Position numbers and translations under genes: made by a program. This document shows, in pieces, positions 53,494 through 64,000 of a DNA stretch of 64,000 nucleotides. The stretch is from Sacculina carcini (lineage: Eukaryota; Arthropoda; Thecostraca; Sacculinidae), in contig OU696585.1 of the NCBI GenBank assembly GCA_916048095.2, positions 4,403,145 through 4,467,144 of the forward strand. The letters run 5' to 3'. The notes beneath the pieces were generated by a model. It did no database searches and was not told where the DNA came from. It saw nothing but the letters and a program-made list of their open reading frames with translations. The stretch's first letter is position 1, and every line of letters begins with the position of its first letter.

Positions 53494-55306
53494 TGTAACA
53501 CCCTCCTTGGTCCATTTTCTGCTTGGTACTACTCGGCCACCACTTGGCGTATCCGCTAACAATTTATACCATCACGCTGACAATTGTCTTGTCTACACGA
53601 TAGGTTAAATTTTAAACCTAAAAAATGAATCAAAAAACGTTATAGTGGTAAAAAGACTAAATGAACCCTGAAAAATGCGAAACTTTTGGTCAATATTCTG
53701 CCATCTACTCCTCATAAACCAGCAATGAAACAGCTATACAGCTCATACCACTGTGTAGAAAATTTTCCGTTCTAAAAGAACAGCTACAATTCATATCCAA
53801 ACATAGAATATAAAATATGTGAAAATGACAAAAATTTCAATCTACATTCAAAATTATATTTAAACTCCGGACGTCCGATTTTCTTTAGTTTTTCTTCTAT
53901 TTCTCCACAACTTATTGTCACACATCTAAATAAATTACACCATCACGCTGAAAATTTTGTTTTCTACAACACAGTGTAATTTTTAATTTTCCAGAGTGTA
54001 TTGAAAAAAGTTACGGCGGTGTGAAATCAAAATGACAAAGTCAAAAAAGCACTGAAAATTGGAAAGGTCAAATTAGCACTGAAAAACGTGAATATTTTGG
54101 TCAATATTTTGGTCAATACTCTTCATACACCAGGAATGGCACAGCTATACAAATTATACCACTGTGTAGAAAATCTTGTGTTCTACAAGATAGGCTATAT
54201 TTCATACCCAAAAATTGCACTCAAAATGTGTAAAATTGGCAACATTCATATCTACGTCAAAAATGTAACTTGAACGCCGTGCGACTAAACTTATTTAATT
54301 TTTTCCTCCATTTCTCAGTAACTATTTGTTGCACAACAAAATAAATTATACCATCGTGCTAGAAATTTTGTTCACTACAATACGGTATAATTTTACAAAG
54401 TGTACCTGAAGGAAGTTACGGCGGTGTCAAGTCAAAATTACATGTTGCCAATTTGACAGCTATTATGTGCACTTGCGATTACACAGGAATATACACCGAT
54501 CAAATTTCACTGAAGCCCAATTACAATTAAGAATGCATCATATTAGCTCCAAACAAGAATGGTGTTGTTCTATTGCGTACAGTTTAATTAATGCTACACT
54601 ATACTGAATAGAAAGGCTTTACTGTCCTCAATATTTACACATGAATGGTTCTGCACGACGGGCGGGTAAAATGATATTGGGAACAAAGTAAACTACTGAA
54701 TTTTACTGTAATTTAATTGGTTTAACTCCAAGTTGCATAAGCATATGGGTTTCAATACAATGTGATGCCAGCTTTATGCATATGCTGCTTTAGCGGAAGC
54801 ATTAACCTGGAATTATAGATATGACAGAAAGTTTCATTTGTCAGTGTTAAATTTTTTATTCACTACACACGAAGGACGGGTTTGAATTCTAGGTGTGTTG
54901 AAGGGAAAAAACTTCGTTAATAATTAAAACAAGAATTTACAAATTTAGATTTTTCTATTGGATAATACTTTTGCTTTTTGATTCATTATATTTTATTAGT
55001 CGTTCCGCACTACGGGCGGGTCTAAATATGAGGCTGTTGGAGGGAAAATATTTTGCCACATCTAGAATAAACACATTCATATTTATACTTTTCTATTGGT
55101 TAATACTTTTTATGGGTTTACTTTTTTCTCATTAAATTTTTATTCGTTTTCTTTTATGAATTCAATATTTATTTTACTTTATTAATTGTTCTGTAAAACG
55201 AGAGGGTGTCAATGCTAGATGATACCAATTTATAAATATATTTTGTACACATTATGATAAGAAAATAAAGTAAATTTTCATTGTTTCGTATCTGAATTTT
55301 GAATTA

Positions 55307-55420
55307 TTCCGCACGACAGGCATGTAGTGCGGAATAATTACGCACTACATGCCTGTCGTGTAGAACAGGCATGTAAAACAGGCATGTAGTGCCTGTTCTA
55401 CACGACAGGCATTTTACTAC
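55307..55420. repeat. Clustered palindromes in the Helitron-like element
   Basis: GCACGACAGGCATGTAGTGCG (55311-55331) faces its inverse at 55341-55360. A second pair, TGTAGAACAGGC (55359-55370) and GCCTGTTCTACA (55391-55402), follows. Together they could form two adjacent hairpins. Confidence 0.8.
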
Positions 55421-55833
55421 ATTTTACATCTCATTTTACTAGGTATGAGACGGGTTGAGGATAAGGTTTTGTGAAAATAATATAAAAATATAGAAATTTT
55501 GATTTTTATGGTTTTACTCTTTTTTAATTCATATTTATTTTCTCTTTTTAATTGAATATAAATTTAATAGTATGAACTGTTCGGGCGGGTTTACATGCTA
55601 GAACTTTCATTGTTTGTCACGTGTTTGTGTTCTGAATTATTCCGCACGACGGGCAGGTTCATATATGAGGCGGATTGAGGGGAAATATTTTGTAAAATAT
55701 AAAATAAAAATATTCACTTTTAGAGTTCTTATTGCTGAACGTATTTACAGGTTACATTTTTTTTGTATTCAGTTTATTGTATGGATTGAATATAAATTTT
55801 ACTTTATGAATTGTTCCGCACGACGGGCGGGTT

Positions 55834-55835
<2 letters not shown>

Positions 55836-55906
<71 letters not shown>
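55836..55906. repeat. (TA)n microsatellite at a Helitron module junction
   Basis: TA run between a GACGGGCGGGTTCAA end module and a TGAAATTATCTGTCTGTC start-like segment. Confidence 0.9.
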
Positions 55907-55910
<4 letters not shown>

Positions 55911-56365
55911 TATCTGTCTGTCAGTGTGTATGTATGCTTGAATATGAGGTGACATAATTGTGCGGGCTCAATGGTATAGATCAGGGGCTTCAAACGTAAA
56001 CGAAGCGATGGATCATGTGTATGAAATAATAATGTCCAGCGGGCAGCAACTATAGACAATATGACGTTCAATTTCACTGTGTAGAATGAATTAATATACA
56101 AAACTAACGGATTTGACTTCAAGATCCATAACGGATCGTGTTTGACTTCTAAATTATTTCGCACGACGGGCGGGTTTAAATATGAGGCGGATTGAGAGAG
56201 AAAAAAATTTCAAAAAAAGAAAAAAAGATTAAACATAGACTTTTCAATTGATTACAATTTTATAAGTGTGCCCTTTTTCTTATTTAATTTTCAATATTTT
56301 TTATGAATTAAACATGAATTTCATTTTAAGAATTGTTCCGCAAAACGGGCGGGTTTTAATGCTAG

Positions 56366-56967
56366 TTAATCATATAAAGTTAGAAAATAGATAATTGTGA
56401 AAAGAAATTGATGTGTCACTTTCATTCCGTCAATATAAAAATATGTTTCTGTTCTTTCTGGCGTCTAAAATTGTGGTGGCTGCTTTACATCTCACCAGCG
56501 ATATTCTCTCAAACACGACCCATGCGACGATTCGTGTAAAATTTCATCAAGAGTGTGCCAAACACAACGCACTAGGCTAGAAAACAACACAAAGTGAAAT
56601 GCCATAGCCATCCAAACAAACACAATACACAGAGCAGATATACTTTACTTACTACTTACCTTTATACTTAATATAATTAATAATCAACATAAAATGAAGT
56701 ATCAGAAATGTTAGAATCATATCCTCGAATTAATTTATCAAAACTTCCTACTTTATAATAGAAATAATGGAATATAGACGCATGTAGTGAACTGTATTTA
56801 GAATATTGACCACGTAACGGTTCATTTTCTGATATATTTAATATTGTTATTAATTGCTAATATATTGTTATCCTTTATACTCAGACTTAAGTTTTTTTGG
56901 CATCTATTTGGATGTGTGTGTGTGTATTTGTATGTATATGTGTGTATGTGTGTGTGCGTGGTTGTGT
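56366..56967. other. Intron sequence, nothing recognised
   Basis: AT-rich, with a TG-rich stretch at 56913-56967. No gene is seen. Confidence 0.6.
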
Positions 56968-57265
56968 GTACTCACCGATTTGTACTCACCGAGTTGTTCT
57001 ACAGGATTTGAGCTTAAGCTCGAGCTGACCTGTCTCTCAACCTATAAATTTTACTTTTAAACTCTGGTATTTTTTCACTTTCGACAATATCCGTGGGTGG
57101 TTCATTCCAACTATATATAGCTCTGTATGGGAAGCTGTACTTCTTTATATCCTTTTTGCAACGGGTTTCCTTAATTTATACTTGTGTCCTCTTTCTTTCA
57201 GCTGCTTATAAAAACCTGTAATTACTGGAGTAGTCATCCCTTTCGTATACTTATATATGTTTATC
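56968..57265 (-). mobile_element. Antisense LINE C-terminal fragment (family A, copy 3)
   Basis: Aligns with 5541-5835 over its whole length (GTACTCACCGAGTTGTTCTA, GAGCTTAAGCTCGAGCTGAC, CTCTGTATGGGAAGCTGTAC, CTTTTTGCAACGGGTTT). By eye the two are about 85% identical. It lies 150 bases before an ABCG exon. Confidence 0.75.
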
Positions 57266-57386
57266 AAATACTTAAATATGTATACAAATACATTATGTAT
57301 GTATGTATACAAAATACGTAAATATGTTTGTGTATGTATGCGTGTGTGTGTTTGTGCATGTGTGTGTATGTGTATGCGTGTATGGT

Positions 57387-57419
<33 letters not shown>

Positions 57420-57420
57420 G

Positions 57421-57526
57421 CTGTGGAGTCGGCTGGCTAGTGCAATTTTACTGGCTGCTATGGAGAGCAATGTTGGATAGTGTACGAAACCCGGCAGTAC
57501 ATTGGGTGCGAATTGTGCAGAAAATT
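57421..57526 (+). CDS. white-like ABCG transporter, coding piece 6 (entry to first membrane span)
   Basis: One base completing a codon plus 35 codons, phase 2 to 0. It reads W-L-V-Q-F-Y-W-L-L-W-R-A-M-L-D-S-V-R-N-P and V-R-I-V-Q-K-I, matching the F-x-Q-F-x-x-L-x-W-R-S segment and V-R-x-x-Q that lead into the first transmembrane helix in ABCG proteins. The acceptor is TTAG directly after a pure GT run; the donor is GTAAGC. The phase requires an upstream piece ending in phase 2, supplied by the microexon at 29643. Confidence 0.88.
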
Positions 57527-57606
57527 GTAAGCATTTGAGTTGTAATTAATACGTGTCATAAAAAATCATAGCGAATAGTCCATTTTTCAATGAGCGGCCT
57601 ATATAT

Positions 57607-58725
57607 TAGAGTTGGGTTGTTGGGTAGAGTAAGGAATTTTATGTGATCACATAAATATTTTTTCACATAAAATGCCGTTTTTTAGCAAATATAACATAAA
57701 ATACCATTTTAACTGAAAAATACTGTTCAAATTTTTAATTCTGTAGGTTGCGCCCGGAATAAATATATTATGTTAATAATTGTAATTACATAGATGACGG
57801 ATTCAACACGCACACATTCAACTGCATACACTCAAACACTGCATACACGTACAATACTAACGCCAGCAATGTTAACAATGGAAATATAGCAAAGTTCCTG
57901 ATAGATTATCAAATCCGGACACTATGAACGTCGCACGGAGTACCCTTAGATATCTACAGTATGGGTTGCGGTTGTGGTTTAATTGGTGTGATCAAATCGC
58001 TCCAAGCCAGGTACACGTACCATTGGCTTTTTGGAAAGGTAGGATCACGCATACATGTATTTCATATTTCTATTTTCCGGAATTAACACAAATTGCTGAA
58101 ATGGCGTCTGTACTGCCACGCTCAAAAGGTTGAAGAAAATCAACCTGAAGTCGAAATTTCCCAGAAAAATATAGGAAGATAATGTTTTGCATTGCTTGTG
58201 AGAAAAACGTGTCCGCTGGTCAGAAGCCAAAGCTCGGTCGATACAACAAATCGGCTGCTCACTCAAAAAGTACCATATCAACTACACATGCAGAATCGAA
58301 TTTTGGGATCATTGTGCCTCGAAGCAAAAATCCAAAAACGACACCACTACAGTGCCACCTCTTCCATGAACATGTCGAGTGTGATTTATCATGTTTCGCA
58401 ATGCCCCCACATATTTTCATTAGCCCCTCCCCCCGGGAATAACTCTGGTGCCGCCACTGCACCTACACCTTATCGGAGGGTCCTATCAAGGTGAAACTTT
58501 TGTCACGTAGTATGAAAATTTCGCCTCTCTCATGGTGGCTCTCCAATGGAATGTCGCTGGATACACGCATAAAATGCAAATAATCTATGAAAGAGTCAAA
58601 AGTTCACATATTACATGACAATTTAATAACATATTTTGGGACTTTTGACAACATATTTTGGCATTTTTCGTCACATAATAAAAACATAGAACGACAAAAA
58701 TTATCACATATAATTCCCAACTCTA
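57607..58725. mobile_element. hAT-like MITE in an ABCG intron
   Basis: Ends TAGAGTTGGG and CCCAACTCTA, with subterminal inverted matches (AATTTTATGTGATCACATAA against TTATCACATATAATT). Length 1119 bases. The flanks (CTATATAT and ATCATTGG) do not match well, so the target duplication is lost or the borders are off. No transposase. A CCACTACAGTGCCACC segment near 58345 and GGTGCCGCCACTGCACC at 58449 may be further nested sequence. Confidence 0.65.
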
Positions 58726-58907
58726 ATCATTGGAGTACACACCCATTTTTTCCAATATAAAATTTCGCTTTTTGGATTTCTATAGCACCTCACATTTTTA
58801 TTAACTAATAAAACAAAAAAGGAAACACTCATGAACCAATCACCCTTGTGCGTATATGTGTGTATGTATGTGTGTATGTATGTGTGTATGTGTGTGTTCG
58901 TGATCAG

Positions 58908-59051
58908 TTGATGGCCATAGTTGCTGGTCTGTGCTACTCACACGTCACCGTGAGTCAGTACGGTATCAAGAGCATCCAAGGTCTTATGTTTGTTCTGGTC
59001 ACCGAAAATACATTTCCAGCGCTCTACGGCGTCCTCTCGCTGTTTCCCAAG
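58908..59051 (+). CDS. white-like ABCG transporter, coding piece 7 (membrane spans 1-2)
   Basis: Forty-eight codons, phase 0 to 0. It starts L-M-A-I-V-A-G-L-C-Y, the first membrane helix continued from the previous piece. It then gives I-K-S-I-Q-G-L-M-F-V-L-V-T-E-N-T-F and L-Y-G-V-L-S-L-F-P-K, the second span with the conserved N-G-x-L-F-F-x-x-x-x-x-F pattern (N replaced by S or I here). The acceptor GATCAG follows about 50 bases of TGTATG repeats. The donor is GTAAAT. Confidence 0.9.
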
Positions 59052-59429
59052 GTAAATTTGTCTCACTGACACACTGATTATTATGAATTAGATAACGAAT
59101 TTTGTCTGACCATCTGTGATTCTCCAATTGCATCGTTAATTGGATTGTAAATGAAAGCAAAATATGTGTGTATATGTGCAATGTATTAATATGTTTAAAA
59201 TATATAAATATATTTAAATTGTCTAATATATTTTACACTAGTGCACCAAGTCTATATACTGTGACACCTCTGATTTCTCAATCAAATATGTGTCTGCGTG
59301 TGCCCTCGCTCTTGTTGCCTCTTGGTTCTGTCTGTTACGCTTATTGTTTGCGTCTCTGCGTGCTCAATCAAATTAACGATGTGGTTTGCTGTTGTTGTAA
59401 GCTTCAGTATATTTGTGTTTATCAAATTC

Positions 59430-59572
59430 ATCTACTCCTCTGTCAAAATATGAATAATTACATTTATAATAACAATAAATGTTTTAATACATAATACATA
59501 TTTATATCGAATAAAAATGTATTGTTATAATTAATGTAATTATTCATATTTAGATAAAGGAGTAGTTTAATT
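59430..59572. repeat. AT-rich inverted repeat
   Basis: ACTCCTCTGTCAAAATATGA at 59433 and its inverse near 59570, and AATAATTACATTTATAATAA facing TTATAATTAATGTAATTATT: arms of about 50 bases around a 40-base loop. Possibly a small MITE. Confidence 0.65.
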
Positions 59573-59923
59573 AGTATTGAATGTGAATTGGTGGGTATGT
59601 GTTAATTTGTATTGCATGTTGAATTAGTGGATGTTATTGTTAATGCTCGGTGTTTAATGGTAATAGTTTTTCTTTCCCTTATGTGTCTGTTGATGATCGA
59701 GACACATATAGATTGTAGTTATATAATTGAGTCCGTTGGCACTCATCTAATATTCCCTTGTTCAGTAAGTTTAATAATAATAATAATAATAACTATACGC
59801 AACAAATTGTACTGTTTCAGTTAAATGTAATTGATTACAATTAAAAAACCCATTAGCGTTATATTCTCAATTAGAGGCAATTAAATGACAGTTTTTTATG
59901 TTTTTGTGAATTTCAACACGCAG

Positions 59924-60004
59924 GAGCTACCGTTGTTTCTGCGCGAGCAAAAGTCCCGGATGTACTCGACAAGTTGTTTCTATTTAAGTCGAGTTATATC
60001 ATTG
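59924..60004 (+). CDS. white-like ABCG transporter, coding piece 8
   Basis: Twenty-seven codons, phase 0 to 0: E-L-P-L-F-L-R-E-Q-K-S-R-M-Y, then C-F-Y-L-S-R-V. This is the very conserved E-x-P-x-F-x-R-E-x-x-x-x-x-Y loop and amphipathic helix between spans 2 and 3. Acceptor CACGCAG, donor GTAAGT. It is the only acceptor of the eight not preceded by TG repeats. Confidence 0.93.
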
Positions 60005-60722
60005 GTAAGTTTTATTATAAGCAAGCCGATTCAACATACGAATAGATTGAGATAGCAATGATATGTTAGAAATTCATGATCACATACTAATCACGCTACC
60101 ATACAGACTAACCATACGACCGAATGGATCCGCTGTTCCATCGTATGCAGGTTATAAGTTGTACGTTTCCCAGTACATAATCCTTATTACGTAGTTATAA
60201 GTATAATCCACGTGAAATACAGGATCCTCATCCTTCCTTCTATCACATTTTAACATCGAACACTTATACAGATAATAAATTATGTTTACTGTGTTTAACT
60301 ACAATAATCATGGGCGTAGATCCTTGGGGGGTAGGGGTATTTATATCCCTGACAAATTATCTGGGGATATAAATATGCAATTATACCCCGATAATTCGGT
60401 TAAGTTCATTTCATTGGTAAATTAAGATCAAACATTCATTATCAAGATCAGCATAAAAAAGTAGCAAAACACGACAAGTGTGTGTGTTTGCAATTATAAT
60501 AAATGTATTTTTTTAGGTATATGTGGTGTAATTGACTAGGCCCAAAATGGTTGAAGGTCACCTGCAATTGACCAACTTATTCAAACTTGAACATTAATGT
60601 ATGATAGCTGTCATCCCTCTAGTCTCGACACAAAGCTACGCTCTTGGCAATAACAATTACATTTAATTGTAAATTAGAGAATGTCTGTGTGTGTGTCTGT
60701 CTGTGTGGTTTGTCTGTGTCAG
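60005..60722. other. Intron sequence, nothing recognised
   Basis: AT-rich; ends in the tract GTGTGTGTGTCTGTCTGTGT before the acceptor CAG at 60720-60722. Confidence 0.6.
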
Positions 60723-60858
60723 ATTCCCGGATTGGTATTGGATCCGGTGTTGTTTGTTAGTATATTGTACTGTTTCGCTCCGTTCAGGAGGGACATCACC
60801 TCTGTGTGTCTCATGCTGTCCGTTGCTGTGTTCACCTGTAACACTGCGGCTGCCTGCG
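60723..60858 (+). CDS. white-like ABCG transporter, coding piece 9 (membrane spans 3-4)
   Basis: Forty-five codons plus one base, phase 0 to 1. It reads I-P-G-L-V-L-D-P-V-L-F-V-S-I-L-Y-C-F, then V-C-L-M-L-S-V-A-V-F-T-C-N-T-A-A-A-C-G. These match span 3 (x-x-P-x-x-F-x-x-I-x-Y-x-M in the family) and span 4. The donor is CG|GTTAGA at 60859. No following exon is seen before the window ends, so at least one more exon (spans 5-6 and the large extracellular loop) lies beyond 64000. Confidence 0.9.
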
Positions 60859-61023
60859 GTTAGACAGTGCACCTTGAATGATGAAGTCATTAGCCTCTTT
60901 GATTCAGTTCCTAATAACTCGAATATCTGAACTGTAGCAAATATACATTGCTGCTCTTGTTGACATTATATTTGTTGCTGTAGTTATTGTTGCTGCTATT
61001 ATTATTATAATTATTGTTATTAG
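60859..61023. other. Intron sequence with (ATT)n
   Basis: Ends in TTGTTGCTG and ATTATTATTATA repeats before the hAT fragment. Confidence 0.6.
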
Positions 61024-61277
61024 TAGGGCTGTCAAAAAAGTAACCTAATAATAAGAAAAAAGTAACTTTATTTCCGAGAAAAAGTAATCTAAAAAAGTAA
61101 CCTAAAATATCCTAACCTGCATACAAATATCCTTCAGGAAGGTCAATTTCTGGTCAATTTCAAGGTCAATTTCTGTTTGTAGTTATGAAGGAAGAAACTA
61201 CACCAGTCCCTCTTTCTATCCTCTTTCTGAGTTGGTACTATTTTTCCACCGTCTCTCCGATCTGGTACCCTTTTACA
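61024..61277. mobile_element. hAT MITE fragment, second copy of the 24618 family
   Basis: Starts TAGGGCTGTCAAAAAAGTAA and matches 24618-24985 with internal deletions (shared GTCAATTTCTGTTTG, GAAGGAAGAAA and GAGTTGGTACTA). It breaks off where the gypsy sequence begins; the right end is missing. Confidence 0.8.
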
Positions 61278-62171
61278 ACGCCAGCGCACATGCAGAAGCC
61301 TCACGTACCATGGCTCATTGCCAGGCACCAGCCCGTCTGGCCTACGCTGCATCGGCGGCCGACTTCGCCTCTTGGAAGGAGCGCGTGCTGTCATACACCA
61401 CACTGTCAGGCAGCGAACGCATGAGCCCTGCGCAGCAGCAAGCGCTGCTCACTACTATGCTGGACGACGAGTGGTGCCGCTTCATCCGCCACTCACTGAC
61501 GACGGCTGTTTTGCCCGCCTGCATACACCTATTGGAGGAGCATCAGCAGTGGCAGCAGAATGTGCTGATGGAACGCCGGGGCGTCGCGAGATATCGCTGC
61601 CAGCTGCGATTTTTGCGCTGCCTGCCGCGACGAGCGTCTTCACGATCAGATGGTGATAGGGACGACCGACTCTGCCGCTCTGCACCAGCTCCTGCAGGTC
61701 GCGCACAGGGACCTGTCGTTGGACAAGGCACTCAAAATATGCTGATCGGCTTAGTCGGCTCGCCTCAACGCTGCAGCTATGCGAAGCGTCTCTGCCGATG
61801 TGACTGGTTCCCTGGTTCCCCGCACAGAGATCGCTGATGTACGCCGTCAGCAGCCGCGCATGCGCAGTCAACGGAACCGGCAGTCAGACCGCGACGATGG
61901 ATCCGCCCCTTGTGTGCTGTGTGGACAGCCTCATCAGTCGGCCCCGTGCCGCGCCGCGGAGAACTTTTTGTGTAGTCGGTGCGGAAAGCGCGGCACTACG
62001 CGCGCGTCTGCCGCTCATCACAGCCCCGTGCCGGCCGTCGTCGGCACAATTTTGTCAGAGACGTCGCCGATGACACTGATGATGATATTGACGTTGTTGT
62101 GGATGTTAATACACCTGCTTTGTGTTCGTATATCGGCGATGTTATTGGTGATATTAAACACACGCGCGTAA
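61278..62171 (+). pseudogene. Second gypsy gag with zinc knuckles
   Basis: 61278-61600 reads F-A-S-W-K-E-R, L-S-G-S-E-R-M-S-P-A-Q-Q-Q-A-L-L and a helical capsid-like stretch. A frame change follows. 61779-62171 contains C-V-L-C-G-Q-P-H-Q-S-A-P-C and C-S-R-C-G-K-R-G, two knuckles, the second completed in the next frame (H-Y-A-R-V-C at about 61990). Confidence 0.65.
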
Positions 62172-62473
62172 CCGCTGTTAACATCACCGTTTCCGCAGAG
62201 GGCCGCCCGCGCGAGGTCAAGTGGCGATGCGATTCCGGCGCCGATGTGTCGGTAATTGACGCTTGGGTTGCGCAGCAACTTGGAGTGGCCAACAGTAGTG
62301 GGCGCCCACCGCGGTCCCGCTTGCGGGTCGCCAACGGCCAGTTACTGCGGTGTCTGGGCACAACAGCGTGCGAGGCAGTCGCAAGACTGCCTCGCACGCT
62401 CTGCTCTGCTCTGCTGGCGGGACGCAGCGGAGCTGCTTCTAATGCACCGCGCATTCCCTCGGCAGATGTCTGA
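61979..62473 (+). pseudogene. Second gypsy protease
   Basis: Contains W-R-C-D-S-G-A-D-V-S-V-I-D (62221-62260), the D-S-G active site of a retropepsin, followed by L-R-V-A-N-G-Q-L-L-R-C-L-G, the flap and downstream strand. The frame ends at 62471. The reverse transcriptase that should follow is missing: by about 62590 the sequence is already in the RNase H end. Confidence 0.75.
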
Positions 62474-62559
62474 AGCATACACATACTACACAAACTGTGT
62501 ATGAACTGAAGACCGACTCGGCTACTGTGTATAGTTGGGCGTAGGATGCACAGTGTGGT

Positions 62560-63889
62560 AAGGCTCGCCTCCGAACAAAAGCCAGCGGCGAGATGTTTAT
62601 TCGCCGTCGGGTGGACCTAATATGTCAGCTCAAACGAGAGTTGTCCTTGGATTTGACAGTGAGCTTGGTGCGATCGCATGATAACATTGCTGACCTGGTG
62701 ACCAGAGTGCGGCAGAGTTGGTTTCGTGGTGCAAATGCGAGGATCCAAGTTGTTGGCGCGGCCGGTGCTCGAGGCGCCTGCAATCGTGCCCATCTTCGAA
62801 AAGAATGTGACATGTCATCAACAATGTTCATGTGGAAGCAGGACACCCTGGAGTCCGGCGCACATTTTATTTCTTGAAGCGTCGCCGATTGAACGTGACG
62901 AGGCGCCAAGTGCAGCAGATTGTTTCGGCGTGTCAGATTTGTCAGTCGATCGACACTGCTCCAGTCAAATGGATACGCGGCAAATTTGAGTGTGCCAGAA
63001 CTGTGACAGAGTCGCTGTTGACGTGACGCATTTCAAGGGACACGTGTATCTCACCATCATTGACTGTGGTCCTTCGAGGTTTGCATTGTGGCGACACCTG
63101 CCTGCTGAGTCGACCAATCACGTTGTTCGAGAATTGGACGCAATCTTCTTCGAACGCGGTGCTCCACGTGAGATACTTTCAGACAACGGCACTGTTTTCC
63201 ACAGTCGCTGCCAGGTTCGCTGCCAAGTGGGGCGTTCGTCTGAGGTTTCGTTGTGCCTATCAACCATCTGGCAATGGTATCGTGGAGCGGTGTCACCGCA
63301 GCATAAAAACCACAGCAGCGAGAAAGCAATGTTCGGTGCAGGAGGCTGTGTACATTTATAACATCTCACCAAAAGATGTTGTTAGATCCACCACAGCTCC
63401 GGCCAACATCATTCATGGCTACACAGTACGTGTGAGGAACATTGACCCTGAGCCCGATGTGGAAGCGAAAGAGGTGAGGTGTGGCTACCAAGTGGGTGAA
63501 ACCCGCCAACGCGCGCTGCACCAGCCAGTATTCACAAGGAGTTGCCATGGCTATCATCTGTGAACAAGCTGTGGATATTGACGGCATGAGGAGACACGTT
63601 CGGGATCTGCGATTCGGAGGTCGCCCAGATGTTTGCAGAGTTGCCAACAACTTAGCTGTTCAAGAGGAGCTGACAGTGCCGTCGCAGAATCCAGCTCAGG
63701 CGAGTGACGAACTCTTGGTTTGTTATGTTGCGGATCAGCGACTACAGCGTGATGGTACGTCGCCACCAGTATCAGATAAACCGGAGGCTGTCGTTGACGA
63801 ACCCATCGGGTGAGATCAACGAGGGCGGCCCAAGAACATCGACCCGGACTCGCAGGCCACCGGCGTGGTTGAGCAGTTATGATCAGTGA
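62560..63889 (+). pseudogene. Second gypsy RNase H end and integrase
   Basis: 62593-62710: V-R-S-H-D-N-I-A-D-L-V-T-R-V (RNase H end). 62810-62995: zinc finger G-H-P-G-V-R-R-T with C-Q-I-C-Q. 63005-63205: V-A-V-D-V-T-H and L-S-D-N-G-T-V-F. 63255-63300: Q-P-S-G-N-G-I-V-E-R-C-H-R. 63481-63813: C-terminal domain with M-R-R-H-V-R-D-L. All three D-D-E residues can be read, but across at least three frames, so it is dead. Confidence 0.8.
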
Positions 63890-64000
63890 TGTGTGTTACG
63901 GTGTGTGTGCGATCCTTAAAGATCAGGGGGAAGTATAATGTGTGTGTATGTATGTGTACATATGCGTATACATGTGTGCATGTATGATCCTTGAAGATCA

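Larger units (their letters stand above)
61278..63945 (+). mobile_element. Second Ty3/gypsy element, internal deletion, no 5' LTR
   Basis: Gag, zinc knuckles, protease, then a jump to the RNase H end and integrase. The purine run GATCAGGGGGAAG at 63922-63934 is a polypurine tract, followed by TATAATGTGTGTG, the likely start of the 3' LTR running out of the window. CGATCCTTAAAGATCA (63910) recurs as TGATCCTTGAAGATCA at the window end. Confidence 0.75.

Noticed and set aside
63946-64000. Another ABCG exon after the TG-rich sequence at the window end
   Set aside because: No open coding segment or acceptor follows within the window; the sequence is the start of a gypsy 3' LTR.

Overview
The window is animal nuclear DNA. 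It holds one split gene on the + strand, buried in transposable elements and dinucleotide repeats. The gene is a white-like ABCG half-transporter. I see nine in-phase coding pieces: 1-49 (the tail of an exon whose start lies upstream), 1442-1612, 13545-13786, 17885-18089, a 29-base microexon at 29643-29671, 57421-57526, 58908-59051, 59924-60004 and 60723-60858. They run from just after Walker A to the fourth membrane span. The N-terminus and the last membrane spans lie outside the window. Most of the 61 kb gene is intron, and the two introns around the microexon alone cover about 39 kb.

The species is most likely a non-model invertebrate, and an arthropod is my best guess. The protein pieces resemble arthropod White. 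A foldback element carries TTAGG-type repeats. The antisense LINE 3' ends look like a family familiar from crustacean genomes. None of this is proof.

Layout. 1-13.5 kb: exons, an L2-like LINE end, an antisense LINE split by a hAT element (6949-9438) that itself holds a LINE end, and split again by a decayed CR1-like LINE (9931-13222). 13.5-18.1 kb: two ABCG exons, a MITE, a Penelope remnant and a LINE fragment. 18.1-25.9 kb: a foldback element, the 3' end of an I-like LINE, a nearly complete L2-like LINE on the minus strand (ORF 21137-23911) set inside another LINE, and a hAT MITE with perfect 8-base target duplications. 25.9-29 kb: a Helitron-like element, inverted relative to its relative at 53314-56365. 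29.6 kb: the microexon between (TG)n and (CA)n. 30-33.3 kb: a mariner relic split by a LINE. 33.7-35.7 kb: an antisense Ty3/gypsy relic. 35.8-41.1 kb: LINE fragments, including an I-like LINE with both ORFs and a PHD-finger ORF1. 41.5-53.2 kb: one Ty3/gypsy element opened up by six later insertions (Penelope-like, hAT, two LINE ends, a 914-base TRIM-like element and a long L2-like LINE). 56.9-60.9 kb: four ABCG exons and a hAT-like MITE. 61.0-64 kb: part of the hAT MITE family and a second gypsy element that has lost its reverse transcriptase.

The most unusual signal is in the ABCG gene. Seven of its eight 3' splice sites sit directly after TG repeats or TG-rich tracts instead of a pyrimidine tract. 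That pattern located the microexon, whose length repairs the reading frame across the large intron.
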